Shown here one piece after another: positions 26,301-36,146 of a stretch of 54,054 nucleotides of DNA (its first letter is position 1; the number at the start of each line of letters is the position of its first letter). The DNA comes from Komagataeibacter saccharivorans (GTDB lineage Bacteria; Pseudomonadota; Alphaproteobacteria; Acetobacterales; Acetobacteraceae), in contig NZ_NKTY01000021.1 of assembly GCF_003207825.1 (NCBI RefSeq), forward strand, positions 1 through 54,054, written 5' to 3'. Under the pieces are notes generated by a model. That model did no database searches. It was not told the origin of the DNA and saw only the letters and a program-made list of their open reading frames with translations. A program made the position numbers and the translations under genes.

Positions 26301-28001
26301 TCAGACCAGCTCCATCCGGTTGACATCCACCATGCCGAAATCGGTAATTTTGAGGTGCGGAATAACCGGCAGCGGCAGGAAGGCAAGCTGCAGGAACGGT
26401 TCATCCAGTTCGCAGCCCAGCGCACGGGCGGCAGCGCGCAGGACCTCAAGCTGGTCACGCACGGTCTCGAACGGGGCATCGCTCATCAGGCCCGCAACCG
26501 GCAGGGGCATGTCGGCCACGACCTTGCCGTCACGCACCACCACGAACCCGCCGCCGGTCTTTTCCAGATGGTTGACCGCAACCGCCATGTCCGCATCGTT
26601 CATGCCGACCACACATATGTTGTGGCTGTCATGCCCGACGGAGGATGCAAGCGCCCCGCCCGACAGGCCAAACCCCTTAACGAACCCGCGTCCGATATTG
26701 TCATTATGGCCATGGCGCGCCACCACGCAGATCCGCGCGATGTCCTGCGCCGGGTCCGGCTGGACAATCCCGTCACGCACCGGCAGGTCGGCATGCAGGA
26801 AGGGTGTGATGATCTGGCCGGGCAGCAGGCCGATCACGGGACGCTGCGTGCCGCTGCCCGTAATTTCCATGTCCCGTGCCGTCACGGGCGCGGGCAGGTT
26901 GATGCTGTCGATGCCAACGGGGGGGATGATCTCACGCGCGGCGAACAGCGCGTCATTGACCAGTCGCCCGGCGCTGATCACGTCCGACACCCGGCATTCG
27001 CGCAGGTCGTCCAGAAGCACGATATCCGCCCGCCGTCCCGGCGCGATCAGGCCCCGGTCGCGCAGGCCAAAGGCGTTCGCCGCACTGAGCGAGGCACTGC
27101 GATATGCCGCCAGCGGTTCCACGCCCAGCGAGATGGCAAGGCGGATCAGGTAATCCAGATGGCCTTCATGCGCGATTTCCAGCGGGTTGCGGTCATCGGT
27201 GCAGAAGGCGAAGAACGGGGACGTAACCGGGTTGAGCAGCGGCACCAGCGCGCGCAGGTCCTTGCATACCGATCCTTCGCGGATCAGCACCATCATGCCC
27301 TTGCGTACCTTTTCCAGCGCTTCTTCCGCCGTCGTGGCCTCATGGTCGGTGGTGATGCCCGCAGCAAGATAACCGTTGAGCCTGCGCCCGCGCAGCAGCG
27401 GGGCGTGGCCATCAATATGACCGCCGGCAAAGGCTTCCAGCTTTTCCATGCATACCGGATCACCATTGAGCACGCCGGGAATGTTCATGAATTCCGCAAG
27501 GCCGATCACCTTGGGATGGTCACGATAGGCCAGCAGGTCCGCAGCACCCAGCGTAGCACCCGATGTTTCCAGCGCGGTGGACGGCACGCAGCTTGAAAGA
27601 TTGACCCGCAGGTCCATGACCGTGCGCAACGCCGCTTCGGTAAAGTAATCCAGCGCGGGACGGCCCAGCACGTTCGCCATTTCATGCGGATCGCAGATGG
27701 CGGTGGTCACGCCATGGGGCAGGACGCAGCGGTCGAATTCAAACGGGGTGATCAGGGAGGATTCGACATGCAGATGCGTATCGATAAAGCCGGGCACGGC
27801 GATGCGGCCATGCCCCTCGATCACCGTGGCGCCTTCGTAACTGTCCAGCGTGCCCACGATGGTATCGCCACAGATGGCGATGTCGGTCGGCAGCAGCGTC
27901 CCGGTCACCAGATCGAACAGGCGCACGTTCCTGATGACGGTATCCGCCACCACACGCCCGCTGCCCTGTGCAATCCGATCTGAAATGGCGCTGCCTGTCA
28001 T
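26301..28001 (-). CDS. ade: Adenine deaminase
   Basis: Converts adenine to hypoxanthine in purine salvage. The 566-residue protein from the ATG at 28001 has amidohydrolase metal motifs [13 protein letters not shown] and CDPHEMANV, the core [10 protein letters not shown] and [17 protein letters not shown] (catalytic Asp region), and the C-terminal adenine deaminase domain ([27 protein letters not shown]). AGGA lies just upstream of 28001. A longer frame to 28127 would run into the thiC leader and adds non-homologous residues. Divergent from thiC. Confidence 0.95.
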   Translation of the reverse strand: MTGSAISDRIAQGSGRVVADTVIRNVRLFDLVTGTLLPTDIAICGDTIVGTLDSYEGATVIEGHGRIAVPGFIDTHLHVESSLITPFEFDRCVLPHGVTTAICDPHEMANVLGRPALDYFTEAALRTVMDLRVNLSSCVPSTALETSGATLGAADLLAYRDHPKVIGLAEFMNIPGVLNGDPVCMEKLEAFAGGHIDGHAPLLRGRRLNGYLAAGITTDHEATTAEEALEKVRKGMMVLIREGSVCKDLRALVPLLNPVTSPFFAFCTDDRNPLEIAHEGHLDYLIRLAISLGVEPLAAYRSASLSAANAFGLRDRGLIAPGRRADIVLLDDLRECRVSDVISAGRLVNDALFAAREIIPPVGIDSINLPAPVTARDMEITGSGTQRPVIGLLPGQIITPFLHADLPVRDGIVQPDPAQDIARICVVARHGHNDNIGRGFVKGFGLSGGALASSVGHDSHNICVVGMNDADMAVAVNHLEKTGGGFVVVRDGKVVADMPLPVAGLMSDAPFETVRDQLEVLRAAARALGCELDEPFLQLAFLPLPVIPHLKITDFGMVDVNRMELV

Positions 28002-28156
28002 ACTGTCCTGCTTCCCCGGAAAAAAGATGTTGCCTGCCCGCACTCTATCACAACGGCGCGGATGACAAATCGGCACACGGATTCTTTTTCGCCCCGCCTG
28101 CCCCGCTTTTCGCAATATCGTTGACAAGGACGGCAGGATTCATGATCCTGAAATGA

Positions 28157-28279
28157 CCAAGGGGAGTCCCGGCAAGGGGCTGAGATACCGCTGGCATGAC
28201 CCGGTCATGCGCGCGGGGACCCTTCCGGGCGCATGGTGCGTCCCGGGGAACCTGATCCGGCTCATACCGGCGGAGGGAC
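28157..28279 (+). promoter_or_regulatory. TPP riboswitch (THI element) controlling thiC
   Basis: The aptamer core is visible: GGGGAGTCC, GGGGCTGAGAT, then an extended GC-rich P3/P3a arm, GAACCTGATCCGG, and ACCGGCGGAGGGA. Thiamine pyrophosphate binding should reduce thiC expression. The J2/4 segment reads GGGGAA where GTTGAA or TTTGAA is usual, and the loop before ACCGG reads CTCAT instead of a TAAT-type sequence. A TTGACA at 28121-28126 may be the -35 of the promoter. The coding start lies about 120 nt beyond the aptamer, with GAGGAG as the ribosome binding site. Confidence 0.9.
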
Positions 28280-28347
28280 TGGTGCAGACAATCGGCATAC
28301 CCCTGCTGGCCCCTGTGGCCGAAGGTCATGCGCATACAGGCGCATAG

Positions 28348-30240
<1,893 letters not shown>

Positions 30241-30424
30241 CGGCCGCTCCATCCAGCCCGTGCGGCAGATGTCTGCCGGCTGCTGCACGGGTGCCGGACC
30301 GCAGACCCGTCGCCCGCCGCCTCATCGGGGCTGGCACCGAATTCTGTTCATATCGATCACGAACCGTTTTGTCTGAACATACGTCACGCGATATACTGCG
30401 TGCTTTCGTTTCAGGAGAACACGC

Positions 30425-30688
30425 ATGGCCACCGGTTGGGCTCCCGACGGAGCCGTACAGGATCAGATCGACGATACGATAGCAGACGCCGTCAAACGGG
30501 CACGGTCCCATATCCCCACAGGCGAAAGCGAAACCAGTTGCCGTGAATGCGGGGAAGACATCCCCCCGGCCCGGCAGCAGGCGATGCCGGGCGTCAAGCT
30601 GTGCATCGACTGCCAGTCGGAACGCGACAGAAAGCCGGTCTTCACCGGCATCAACCGCCGGGGAAGCAAGGACAGCCAGCTTCGCTAG
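30425..30688 (+). CDS. DksA/TraR-type C4 zinc-finger protein (YbiI-like)
   Basis: The 87-residue protein has the four-cysteine zinc finger CRECGEDIP...CIDCQ in its second half and an amphipathic N-terminal helix (QDQIDDTIADAVKRAR). It is much shorter than DksA and lacks the coiled coil with the D-x-x-D-x-A tip, so an RNA-polymerase secondary-channel role is uncertain. It stands alone between thiC and the convergent aminotransferase gene. Confidence 0.85.
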   Translation: MATGWAPDGAVQDQIDDTIADAVKRARSHIPTGESETSCRECGEDIPPARQQAMPGVKLCIDCQSERDRKPVFTGINRRGSKDSQLR

Positions 30689-30820
30689 CAGCCCGTGGGA
30701 CCCGATCCCGTATCACAGGACATGACCACAGACCTGCCTATTGACAAGAACTGCCACCCAATCCGGGATGGCGGGCTGCGGCATCAATCCAGACCAATCC
30801 GCTCACCCATCGTCTCAGGC

Positions 30821-30851
30821 ATGATCCGGCCAGACTGACTGGCCGGATCAT
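30821..30851. terminator. Strong hairpin between convergent genes
   Basis: A perfect 13-bp inverted repeat (ATGATCCGGCCAG/CTGGCCGGATCAT) with a 5-nt loop lies between the DksA-like gene and the convergent ilvE. It likely ends transcription from both sides, although the T tracts are poor. Confidence 0.65.
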
Positions 30852-30860
30852 GCGGGAAAA

Positions 30861-31952
30861 TCAGATAACCTTTTCCACCCAGCCATGCGGATCGGCCGCC
30901 GTGCCGCGCTGGATGCCGATCAGGGCATTGCGCAGCTTTTCCGTAACCGGGCCGATCCCCGCGCCATCGCCAATCACCGCATCACCGTTACGGCCACAGA
31001 AACGGCCAATGGGCGAGACAACCGCCGCCGTGCCGCAGGCAAAGACTTCCTTCAGACGGCCAGAGGCGGCATCAGCGTAAAGCTGGTCGATGCCATAGCG
31101 TTCTTCACGCACCGTCAGGCCCATCTCCCGCGCCAGGGTCAGCAGCGAGTCGCGCGTGATGCCCCGCAGGATCGTGCCGGTCAGGGCAGGCGTGGAGACC
31201 GAACCGTCATCGAACACGAAAAACACGTTCATGCCGCCCATTTCCTCGATCCAGCGGCGTTCGACCGCATCAAGGAACAGCACCTGCGCGCAGCCGTGCG
31301 TCTTGGCTTCCTGCTGGGCCATAAGGCTTGCGGCATAATTGCCCCCGCATTTGGCCTCACCCGTACCACCGGGAGCCGCGCGGCAGAAATCGGATACCCA
31401 CACGCTGACCGCCTCGGCCCCGAAATAGGCGCCGACGGGGGAAGCAATGACCATGAACAGGTATTCACCCGCGGGCCGCACGCCAAGGAACGTCTCGCTC
31501 GCGATCATGAAGGGACGGATATACAGGCTCTCGTCGGGATTGCCCGGCACCCATGCGTGGTCCACGCGCACAAGCTGGCGCACGGCTTCGACAAACAGTT
31601 CCTCGGGCACCTGCGCCATGGCCATGCGCTCGGCTGATTTGCGGAAACGCGCGGCATTGGCATAGGGCCGGAACAGGGTGATCCCGCCTTCCGCCGTGCG
31701 GTAGGCTTTCATCCCTTCGAAAATTTCCTGTGCGTAATGCAGCACGGCTGCCGCCGGGTCCAGTGTCAGAGATGCGTAGGGCTGTACGCGCGCGTCATGC
31801 CATCCCTTGCCTTCCTCATAGCGGATAACGACCATGTTATCGGTAAAGACACGCCCGAAACCGGGATTGGCCAGAATCTCCGCCCGGCGCTGCGCCGAAA
31901 CCGGCGACGCATTGGGAGAAAGCGTGAAGGGAAGGGAAGTGGCGCTGTCCAT
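30861..31952 (-). CDS. ilvE: Branched-chain amino acid aminotransferase
   Basis: A class IV PLP enzyme for the last step of Leu, Ile and Val synthesis. The 363-residue protein (type II, long form) has HYAQEIFEGMKAY, RPYANAARFRKSAERM, KCGGNYAASL with the PLP Lys, and EEMGGMNVFFV. The C-terminal G-T-A-A-V-V-S-P-I-G phosphate-binding loop is intact. The ATG at 31952 (MDSATSLPF) fits homologues; the longer frame to 32030 does not. Confidence 0.95.
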   Translation of the reverse strand: MDSATSLPFTLSPNASPVSAQRRAEILANPGFGRVFTDNMVVIRYEEGKGWHDARVQPYASLTLDPAAAVLHYAQEIFEGMKAYRTAEGGITLFRPYANAARFRKSAERMAMAQVPEELFVEAVRQLVRVDHAWVPGNPDESLYIRPFMIASETFLGVRPAGEYLFMVIASPVGAYFGAEAVSVWVSDFCRAAPGGTGEAKCGGNYAASLMAQQEAKTHGCAQVLFLDAVERRWIEEMGGMNVFFVFDDGSVSTPALTGTILRGITRDSLLTLAREMGLTVREERYGIDQLYADAASGRLKEVFACGTAAVVSPIGRFCGRNGDAVIGDGAGIGPVTEKLRNALIGIQRGTAADPHGWVEKVI

Positions 31953-32095
31953 AGCCGTTGTTTCTCTTTCATCATGACGCTGGCGCGATACGCAAGGCGC
32001 GCGCTCATGCCCGCCGTCAGGCGCGGGCATCGCTAGCAGAAGTTCACCAGAACATTCCGTCGGTCAACCCCGCCCTGCGCGTAAACACCCTGCTT

Positions 32096-32962
32096 TCACG
32101 TCTGACCCAGCACAAAACCAAGCCCGCGCAGTGCTTCAGGCAGGCGTTCACGCCCATGCAGCGCACTAACATCCCCCAGACGCGCCAGCACGCTTTCGCT
32201 CCAGCTACGCCCCGGCGATCCCTGAGCGGTACGGGCGGCACGCAGCCGTTCATCATAGGCCGCGATGACAGCCGGGTCGTTCGCGGCAGCACTGTCATAC
32301 CGTTCGGCATGCAGCACGGCATGCTGCGGCAGGCGGGGCTTGATGGCGGTGGGACGCTGGCGGTCGGGGTAGCCGACACTCATGCCGAACAGCGCAACCG
32401 TACGCGCGGGCAGGCCAAGTTCGGCGGCAATCTCTTCGGGCCGATTACGCACCGCGCCGACATACACGATTCCCAGCCCGTAGGATTCAAACGCGGCAGC
32501 GGCATTCTGCGCGGCGAAAGCCGTATCCATGACGGCGGCCAGAAAGGTATCGAGGCAGTCCACCCCCGGCAGGTCACGGCCATGCGCCTGCCCCACATGG
32601 TCCAGCCGCGACAGGTCGGCAACCCATGCAAGGAACAGCGGCGCCTGCGCGATGAAATCCTGATCCCCCGCTATCTTCGCAAGCCGCGCGCGCCGGTCGG
32701 CGTCGCGCACGGCAATGACGCTCCATCCCTGCAGGTTGGATGACGTGGACGCCGACTGCGCCGCGGCCACGGCGGCCTCCAGCACCCCATCAGGCAGGGC
32801 GCTGGCACTGAATCCCCGCACGGAGCGGTGCGTCATGAGACCGCGCGCCACCGGGCTTTCGGGCAATGCGGGGGCTGCGGGCGGCTGGGTGCCGTACCGC
32901 GCCCGCCACAGCGCGGTCATGGAAGAAAGGGCCGGAAAGGACGAAACAAGACTGTCGGACAT
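32096..32962 (-). CDS. Nitroreductase-family NADPH-dependent oxidoreductase (NfsA/FRP-like)
   Basis: The 288-residue flavoprotein-like sequence has the N-terminal THRSVRGFS motif (FMN phosphate contact), SASTSSNLQGWSVIAV, and a central helix-rich region (AFAAQNAAAAFESYGLGIVYVG) typical of NfsA-type reductases. The VGYPDRQRPTAIKPRLP segment matches GYP....kPRLP in that group. The start at 32962 is set by an AGGAGG eight bases upstream. Physiological substrate unknown; quinones, nitro compounds or flavins are typical. Confidence 0.87.
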   Translation of the reverse strand: MSDSLVSSFPALSSMTALWRARYGTQPPAAPALPESPVARGLMTHRSVRGFSASALPDGVLEAAVAAAQSASTSSNLQGWSVIAVRDADRRARLAKIAGDQDFIAQAPLFLAWVADLSRLDHVGQAHGRDLPGVDCLDTFLAAVMDTAFAAQNAAAAFESYGLGIVYVGAVRNRPEEIAAELGLPARTVALFGMSVGYPDRQRPTAIKPRLPQHAVLHAERYDSAAANDPAVIAAYDERLRAARTAQGSPGRSWSESVLARLGDVSALHGRERLPEALRGLGFVLGQT

Positions 32963-33091
32963 GAAATGCCTCCTGCCTGTGCAATGGTGGCTGGATAATA
33001 AGCACACCACACTGCCTGTCTGGCGGGAAGCGTGGGAAAATCACACCTGCCCTGCACATTTTCGCATCATGGCGCAGGACGGCCATGCGCC

Positions 33092-33120
33092 ACCATCCGG
33101 TCATGGACCGACCGGATGGT
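33092..33120. repeat. Perfect inverted repeat in a divergent promoter region
   Basis: ACCATCCGGT and ACCGGATGGT flank a 9-nt loop, followed on the plus strand by CTTTAAAAAG. It lies between the divergent nitroreductase and acuI-like genes (328 bp apart), so it terminates neither. It could be an operator or the end of a small RNA. The remainder of the gap is AT-rich and otherwise empty. Confidence 0.6.
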
Positions 33121-33290
33121 CTTTAAAAAGATCCTTTGAAAATCTTGTATTTTTCAGGATGCACTTTTCTTCACGTTGCTGCGATGTCACAGGGCTGTAA
33201 ATAGGAAACCATACCTGAATCCTGCATGAAAGTTACAGTCACGCCGCTCCGGCCGCGCGTTTCCCCTGCCCATAAAGGAAGTCCGCCAGC

Positions 33291-34271
33291 ATGTTCGAGG
33301 CCCTGATGATCTCCCGCACCGACGATGCGGTCACGACCCGCGTGGAACAGGTCGATCCCGCATCCCTGCCCGAAGGCGATGTAACGGTCGCGGTGGATCA
33401 TTCCAGCCTCAATTACAAGGACGCACTGGCCATTACCCGTGGCGCGCCGGTGGTGCGGCGGTTTCCGATGGTACCGGGCATCGACCTTGCCGGTCGCGTC
33501 ATCGAATCGGAAGATCCACTCTATCGCGCAGGCGACCGGGTGCTTGCCACCGGCTGGGGACTGGGGGAGACGCACTGGGGCGGCCTGTCACGCATGGCCC
33601 GCCTGTCGGGACGGTGGCTGCTGCCACAGCCTGCGGGCCTGTCCTCGCGGCAGGTGATGGGAATCGGCACGGCCGGCTTTACCGCCATGCTGTGCATCAT
33701 GAGCCTTGAAGAAGGGGGGCTGACCCCGGCCAGCGGACCGGTCATCATAACCGGGTCGGGCGGTGGCGTGGGTGGCATGGCCATCATGCTTCTGGCGCAA
33801 CTGGGCTATCAGGTCACAGCCGTAACCGGCCGCCCGCAGCTTCATGTCTATCTGACCCGTCTGGGCGCGAGCGAAATCGTGCCGCGTGAGGCGCTGGCCC
33901 CCACGGGCAGGCCACTGGAAAAAATCCGGTGGGCCGGGGGTATCGATGTAGTGGGCGGGGACACACTGGCCACGATGTGCGCATCCATCCAGTACGGTGG
34001 CACGGTGGCGGCCTGCGGACTGGCGGAAAGCATGGCCCTGCCCCTGACGGTCGCGCCCTTCATCCTGCGCAACGTGCGCCTGCAGGGCGTGGACAGCGTC
34101 ATGTGTCCCCGCCCGCGCCGGATGGCGGCATGGGCGCGGCTGGCGCGCGACATCGACCATACGCTTCTGGAAAGCATGCTGCACGATGCACCGCTTGCCG
34201 ATGCCATCACCATCGCGCCGCGCATTCTGGCGGGTCACGTCCGGGGCCGAACGGTCATCAGCATGGCCTGA
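33291..34271 (+). CDS. acuI: AcuI/YhdH-type quinone oxidoreductase (acrylyl-CoA reductase family)
   Basis: MDR-family NADPH oxidoreductase without zinc. The 326-residue protein has SSLNYKDALAITRGAPVVRRFPMVPGIDLAGRV, the family hallmark, then a Rossmann domain with GSGGGVGGMAIMLLAQLGY. Homologues reduce acrylyl-CoA to propionyl-CoA. AAGGAAG precedes the ATG. Specific function in this strain is inferred from family only. Confidence 0.9.
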   Translation: MFEALMISRTDDAVTTRVEQVDPASLPEGDVTVAVDHSSLNYKDALAITRGAPVVRRFPMVPGIDLAGRVIESEDPLYRAGDRVLATGWGLGETHWGGLSRMARLSGRWLLPQPAGLSSRQVMGIGTAGFTAMLCIMSLEEGGLTPASGPVIITGSGGGVGGMAIMLLAQLGYQVTAVTGRPQLHVYLTRLGASEIVPREALAPTGRPLEKIRWAGGIDVVGGDTLATMCASIQYGGTVAACGLAESMALPLTVAPFILRNVRLQGVDSVMCPRPRRMAAWARLARDIDHTLLESMLHDAPLADAITIAPRILAGHVRGRTVISMA

Positions 34272-34278
34272 ACGCAAA

Positions 34279-34305
34279 AACGGCATTCCCGATGGAAATG
34301 CCGTT
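34279..34305 (-). terminator. Terminator after cbtB
   Basis: AACGGCATT.CC/GG.AATGCCGTT hairpin followed on the minus strand by TTTTT; it lies between the convergent acuI-like and cbtB genes. On the plus strand it has no T tract, so it mainly serves cbtB. Confidence 0.8.
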
Positions 34306-34363
34306 CAGCACATACCCGGTCACGGGACCGGAACAGGCGGGACGAACCCGCGCCCCTACTGGA

Positions 34364-34588
34364 TCAGTGGCAGGGGAAGCCCAGCAGATGGCGTCCGTCA
34401 TGCACGAATTCATGCACGTAGTGACCGGAAATGAGCGCGGTCGCCCCCTGCTCCGCCCCGACGAAATACAGCAGCAGCGATGCCAGTACCAGCCCGAACA
34501 CACCCCACGGCAGCAGGTCGCGGACCGGGATGGAAACCTGCGGCGCGGCAACGCTACCGGTGGACAGGACAGTTGTACCTTGGCTCAT
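34364..34588 (-). CDS. cbtB: CbtB family cobalt-transport-associated membrane protein
   Basis: The 74-residue protein has one membrane helix (LLPWGVFGLVLASLLLYFVGAEQGA) and a His-rich C-terminal tail (HYVHEFVHDGRH) likely to bind metal, as in CbtB. It normally works with CbtA, a multi-span permease, which is not encoded here. Location next to the cobalamin cluster supports a cobalt role. No cobalamin riboswitch is visible upstream. Confidence 0.88.
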   Translation of the reverse strand: MSQGTTVLSTGSVAAPQVSIPVRDLLPWGVFGLVLASLLLYFVGAEQGATALISGHYVHEFVHDGRHLLGFPCH

Positions 34589-34757
34589 ACTGGGAAACTC
34601 CATGGATCACGCACGACCCGGAGCAGTATGCATGAAACACGGCCTGATCTGCCGCCCGTTCCATAACCGGATCTGGCCGCATGTTTCCAAAATTGGCATG
34701 GAAGGTCAATCATCCATTGCTTGACCCACCCTTTCCCCATGCGCGGGACAGTGACCC

Positions 34758-35291
34758 ATGAACCAGATCCTGACCTGTATTGCCCTTCCCCCGGCGGACA
34801 GCCTGCGCCGGGGCATGATCCCCCGCACGGACGATGCCATCGCCCTGCCCCCGGATTTTCCAGGCAGCCTGTCCGATGATGCCGACCTGACCCTGATCCC
34901 GCCGTCAATGGAACCACCGCCAGATTGTGCCTGCCATCATGTGCCCGCGCTGCGCATGGTGGAAATGGGCGCATGGCAGGGCGCTGCACTGAAGGATCTG
35001 CCCCCTGCCGGTCTGGCCCGCTGGACTGCGGATGCCACGTTCGCCCCGCCCGGCGGGGAAAGCCGCGCGGACCTCCTGCACCGCATCACCCCCTGGCTGA
35101 CGGCCCTGCCCACAACACCGCCGCGCATCCGGGTGATGGCCGATGCCACGGTCATAAAGGCCATCGTCATCGCAGCCCTTGGCGGGGATGCGGGCATGCT
35201 GTCGCGGCTGGATATCGCACCATGCAGCCACACGGTGCTGACACGGCATACGGCATGGCGCGTGCGCATGACCGGCGCGCCGCTGTCATGA
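34758..35291 (+). CDS. CobC-like histidine phosphatase fold protein lacking catalytic residues
   Basis: The second half is clearly of the histidine phosphatase/CobC type: EMGAWQG (res. 69-75), then FAPPGGESRADLLHRITPWL (about 95-114) and a terminal VIKAIVIAAL...LDI..CSHTVL pattern. In active members the first strand ends R-H-G and a later one has T-H-A-G. Here these are C-I-A (7-9) and A-D-A-T (128-131), and the SPLxR arginine is also missing (PPSMEPPPDCA). So the two catalytic histidines and two phosphate-binding arginines are gone while the scaffold is kept. Codon bias is normal, so the gene looks maintained. It precedes the cobalamin riboswitch and is divergent from cbtB. A regulatory or binding role is possible; alpha-ribazole phosphatase activity is unlikely. 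Confidence 0.8.
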   Translation: MNQILTCIALPPADSLRRGMIPRTDDAIALPPDFPGSLSDDADLTLIPPSMEPPPDCACHHVPALRMVEMGAWQGAALKDLPPAGLARWTADATFAPPGGESRADLLHRITPWLTALPTTPPRIRVMADATVIKAIVIAALGGDAGMLSRLDIAPCSHTVLTRHTAWRVRMTGAPLS

Positions 35292-35324
35292 AGACGGGAC
35301 ATATCCAGCATTGCCGTGGTTTCT

Positions 35325-35354
35325 TTGACAGCGTGGTCCGCAATCGTCTAAATC
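35325..35354 (+). promoter_or_regulatory. Candidate sigma-70 promoter of the cobalamin operon
   Basis: TTGACA at 35325-35330 and TAAATC at 35349-35354 are separated by 18 bp and lie directly before the riboswitch aptamer. The -35 box is perfect, the -10 box is four of six. Confidence 0.6.
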
Positions 35355-35360
35355 CGGTCC

Positions 35361-35566
35361 TGATGGTTCCCCATTGGGGAGAATAGGGAAGACGGTGCGC
35401 CCATGGGCAAGGCCGTCGCTGCCCCCGCAACTGTAGGTGGCTGTTTCCGGCCCGCGTGACCTGTCAGGGGACGCGGCATTGTCACTGGTCCCTTACCAGC
35501 GGGACCGGGAAGGCAGCCGGAAGGGAGGGATCACCCCCTCCGCCACAAGCCAGGAGACCTGCCATC
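35361..35566 (+). promoter_or_regulatory. Adenosylcobalamin riboswitch
   Basis: The conserved parts appear in order: GGTTCCCC, AATAGGGAA, ACGGTG, CTGCCCCCGCAACTGTA (B12-box-type core), a GTCACTGG variant of GCCACTG, GGGAAGGCAGCC, and AGCCAGGAGACCTGCC at the end. It sits downstream of a promoter and upstream of DUF1636-cobW-cobN. High coenzyme B12 should switch the operon off. Confidence 0.96.
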
Positions 35567-35621
35567 ATATGCCGCGCCGCAGCCATGCGACCCGGATGAG
35601 ACCGATTTCAATCGCATGGCC

Positions 35622-35696
35622 GGCGGGGTGCCCGGCACGCGATGGGCCACCGTCCCCGCCCCGCGCGGGTGCGGGGTCGTAACCGTGCACCCCGCC
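35622..35696 (+). promoter_or_regulatory. GC-rich expression platform candidate of the riboswitch
   Basis: GGCGGGGTGC (35622-35631) is perfectly complementary to GCACCCCGCC (35687-35696), but can also pair with GTCCCCGCC at about 35652-35660. An inner CCCCGC/GCGGGG pair offers another fold. Competing GC hairpins between an aptamer and the first gene suit a terminator/antiterminator or translation switch. No T tract is seen, so Rho- or translation-based control is more likely. The mechanism is inferred. Confidence 0.45.
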
Positions 35697-35742
35697 TTCA
35701 GGCTGCGCCGCGCAGCCATGCCGCGAAAGGGCACGGACCGAC

Positions 35743-36141
35743 ATGACCGCACAGCCGCAGCCGGAATCCGGAAATACGCCCCCCGTGCATCTGCATGTAT
35801 GCGTGACCTGCCGCCGGGGCCTGCCCGCATCCGACAATCCGCAGGGACGCCAGCTTCATGACGCCATGGTGGCGCTGGCGGCGGACACGCCAGGCCTTGT
35901 CATTCATGAGGTCTCCTGCCTTGCCGCATGTGACAGCGGCTGTGCCGCCGTGGTGGCCACGCCGGGCAAATGGGGCTGGCTCCTCGCCCGGCTCGGCCCG
36001 GAGAAGGCACAGGACCTGATGACCTATCTTACGGCCTACGCCGCATCGCGCAGCGGCACCGTCATGCCATCGCGCAGGCCCGCCAGCCTGTCGGACATGG
36101 TGCGTGGCCGTTTTCCCGCATCCCTTTTTTCTGGAGCCTGA
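35743..36141 (+). CDS. DUF1636 family metal-binding-like protein
   Basis: The 132-residue protein has Cys20-V-T-Cys23 and a second set Cys59, Cys63 and Cys67 (VSCLAACDSGC), an arrangement like thioredoxin-fold [2Fe-2S] proteins. DUF1636 members occur in cobalamin clusters next to cobW, but their function is not established. It is the first gene after the B12 riboswitch and ends 5 bp before cobW. Confidence 0.85.
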   Translation: MTAQPQPESGNTPPVHLHVCVTCRRGLPASDNPQGRQLHDAMVALAADTPGLVIHEVSCLAACDSGCAAVVATPGKWGWLLARLGPEKAQDLMTYLTAYAASRSGTVMPSRRPASLSDMVRGRFPASLFSGA

Positions 36142-36146
36142 TCGCC

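Noticed and set aside
26016-27596. 526-residue plus-strand ORF over ade
   Set aside because: Antisense to the well-supported adenine deaminase.
34589-34757. Possible second cobalamin riboswitch before cbtB
   Set aside because: No B12-box-type core (CCGCAACTG) or GCCACTG-like element is present on either strand.
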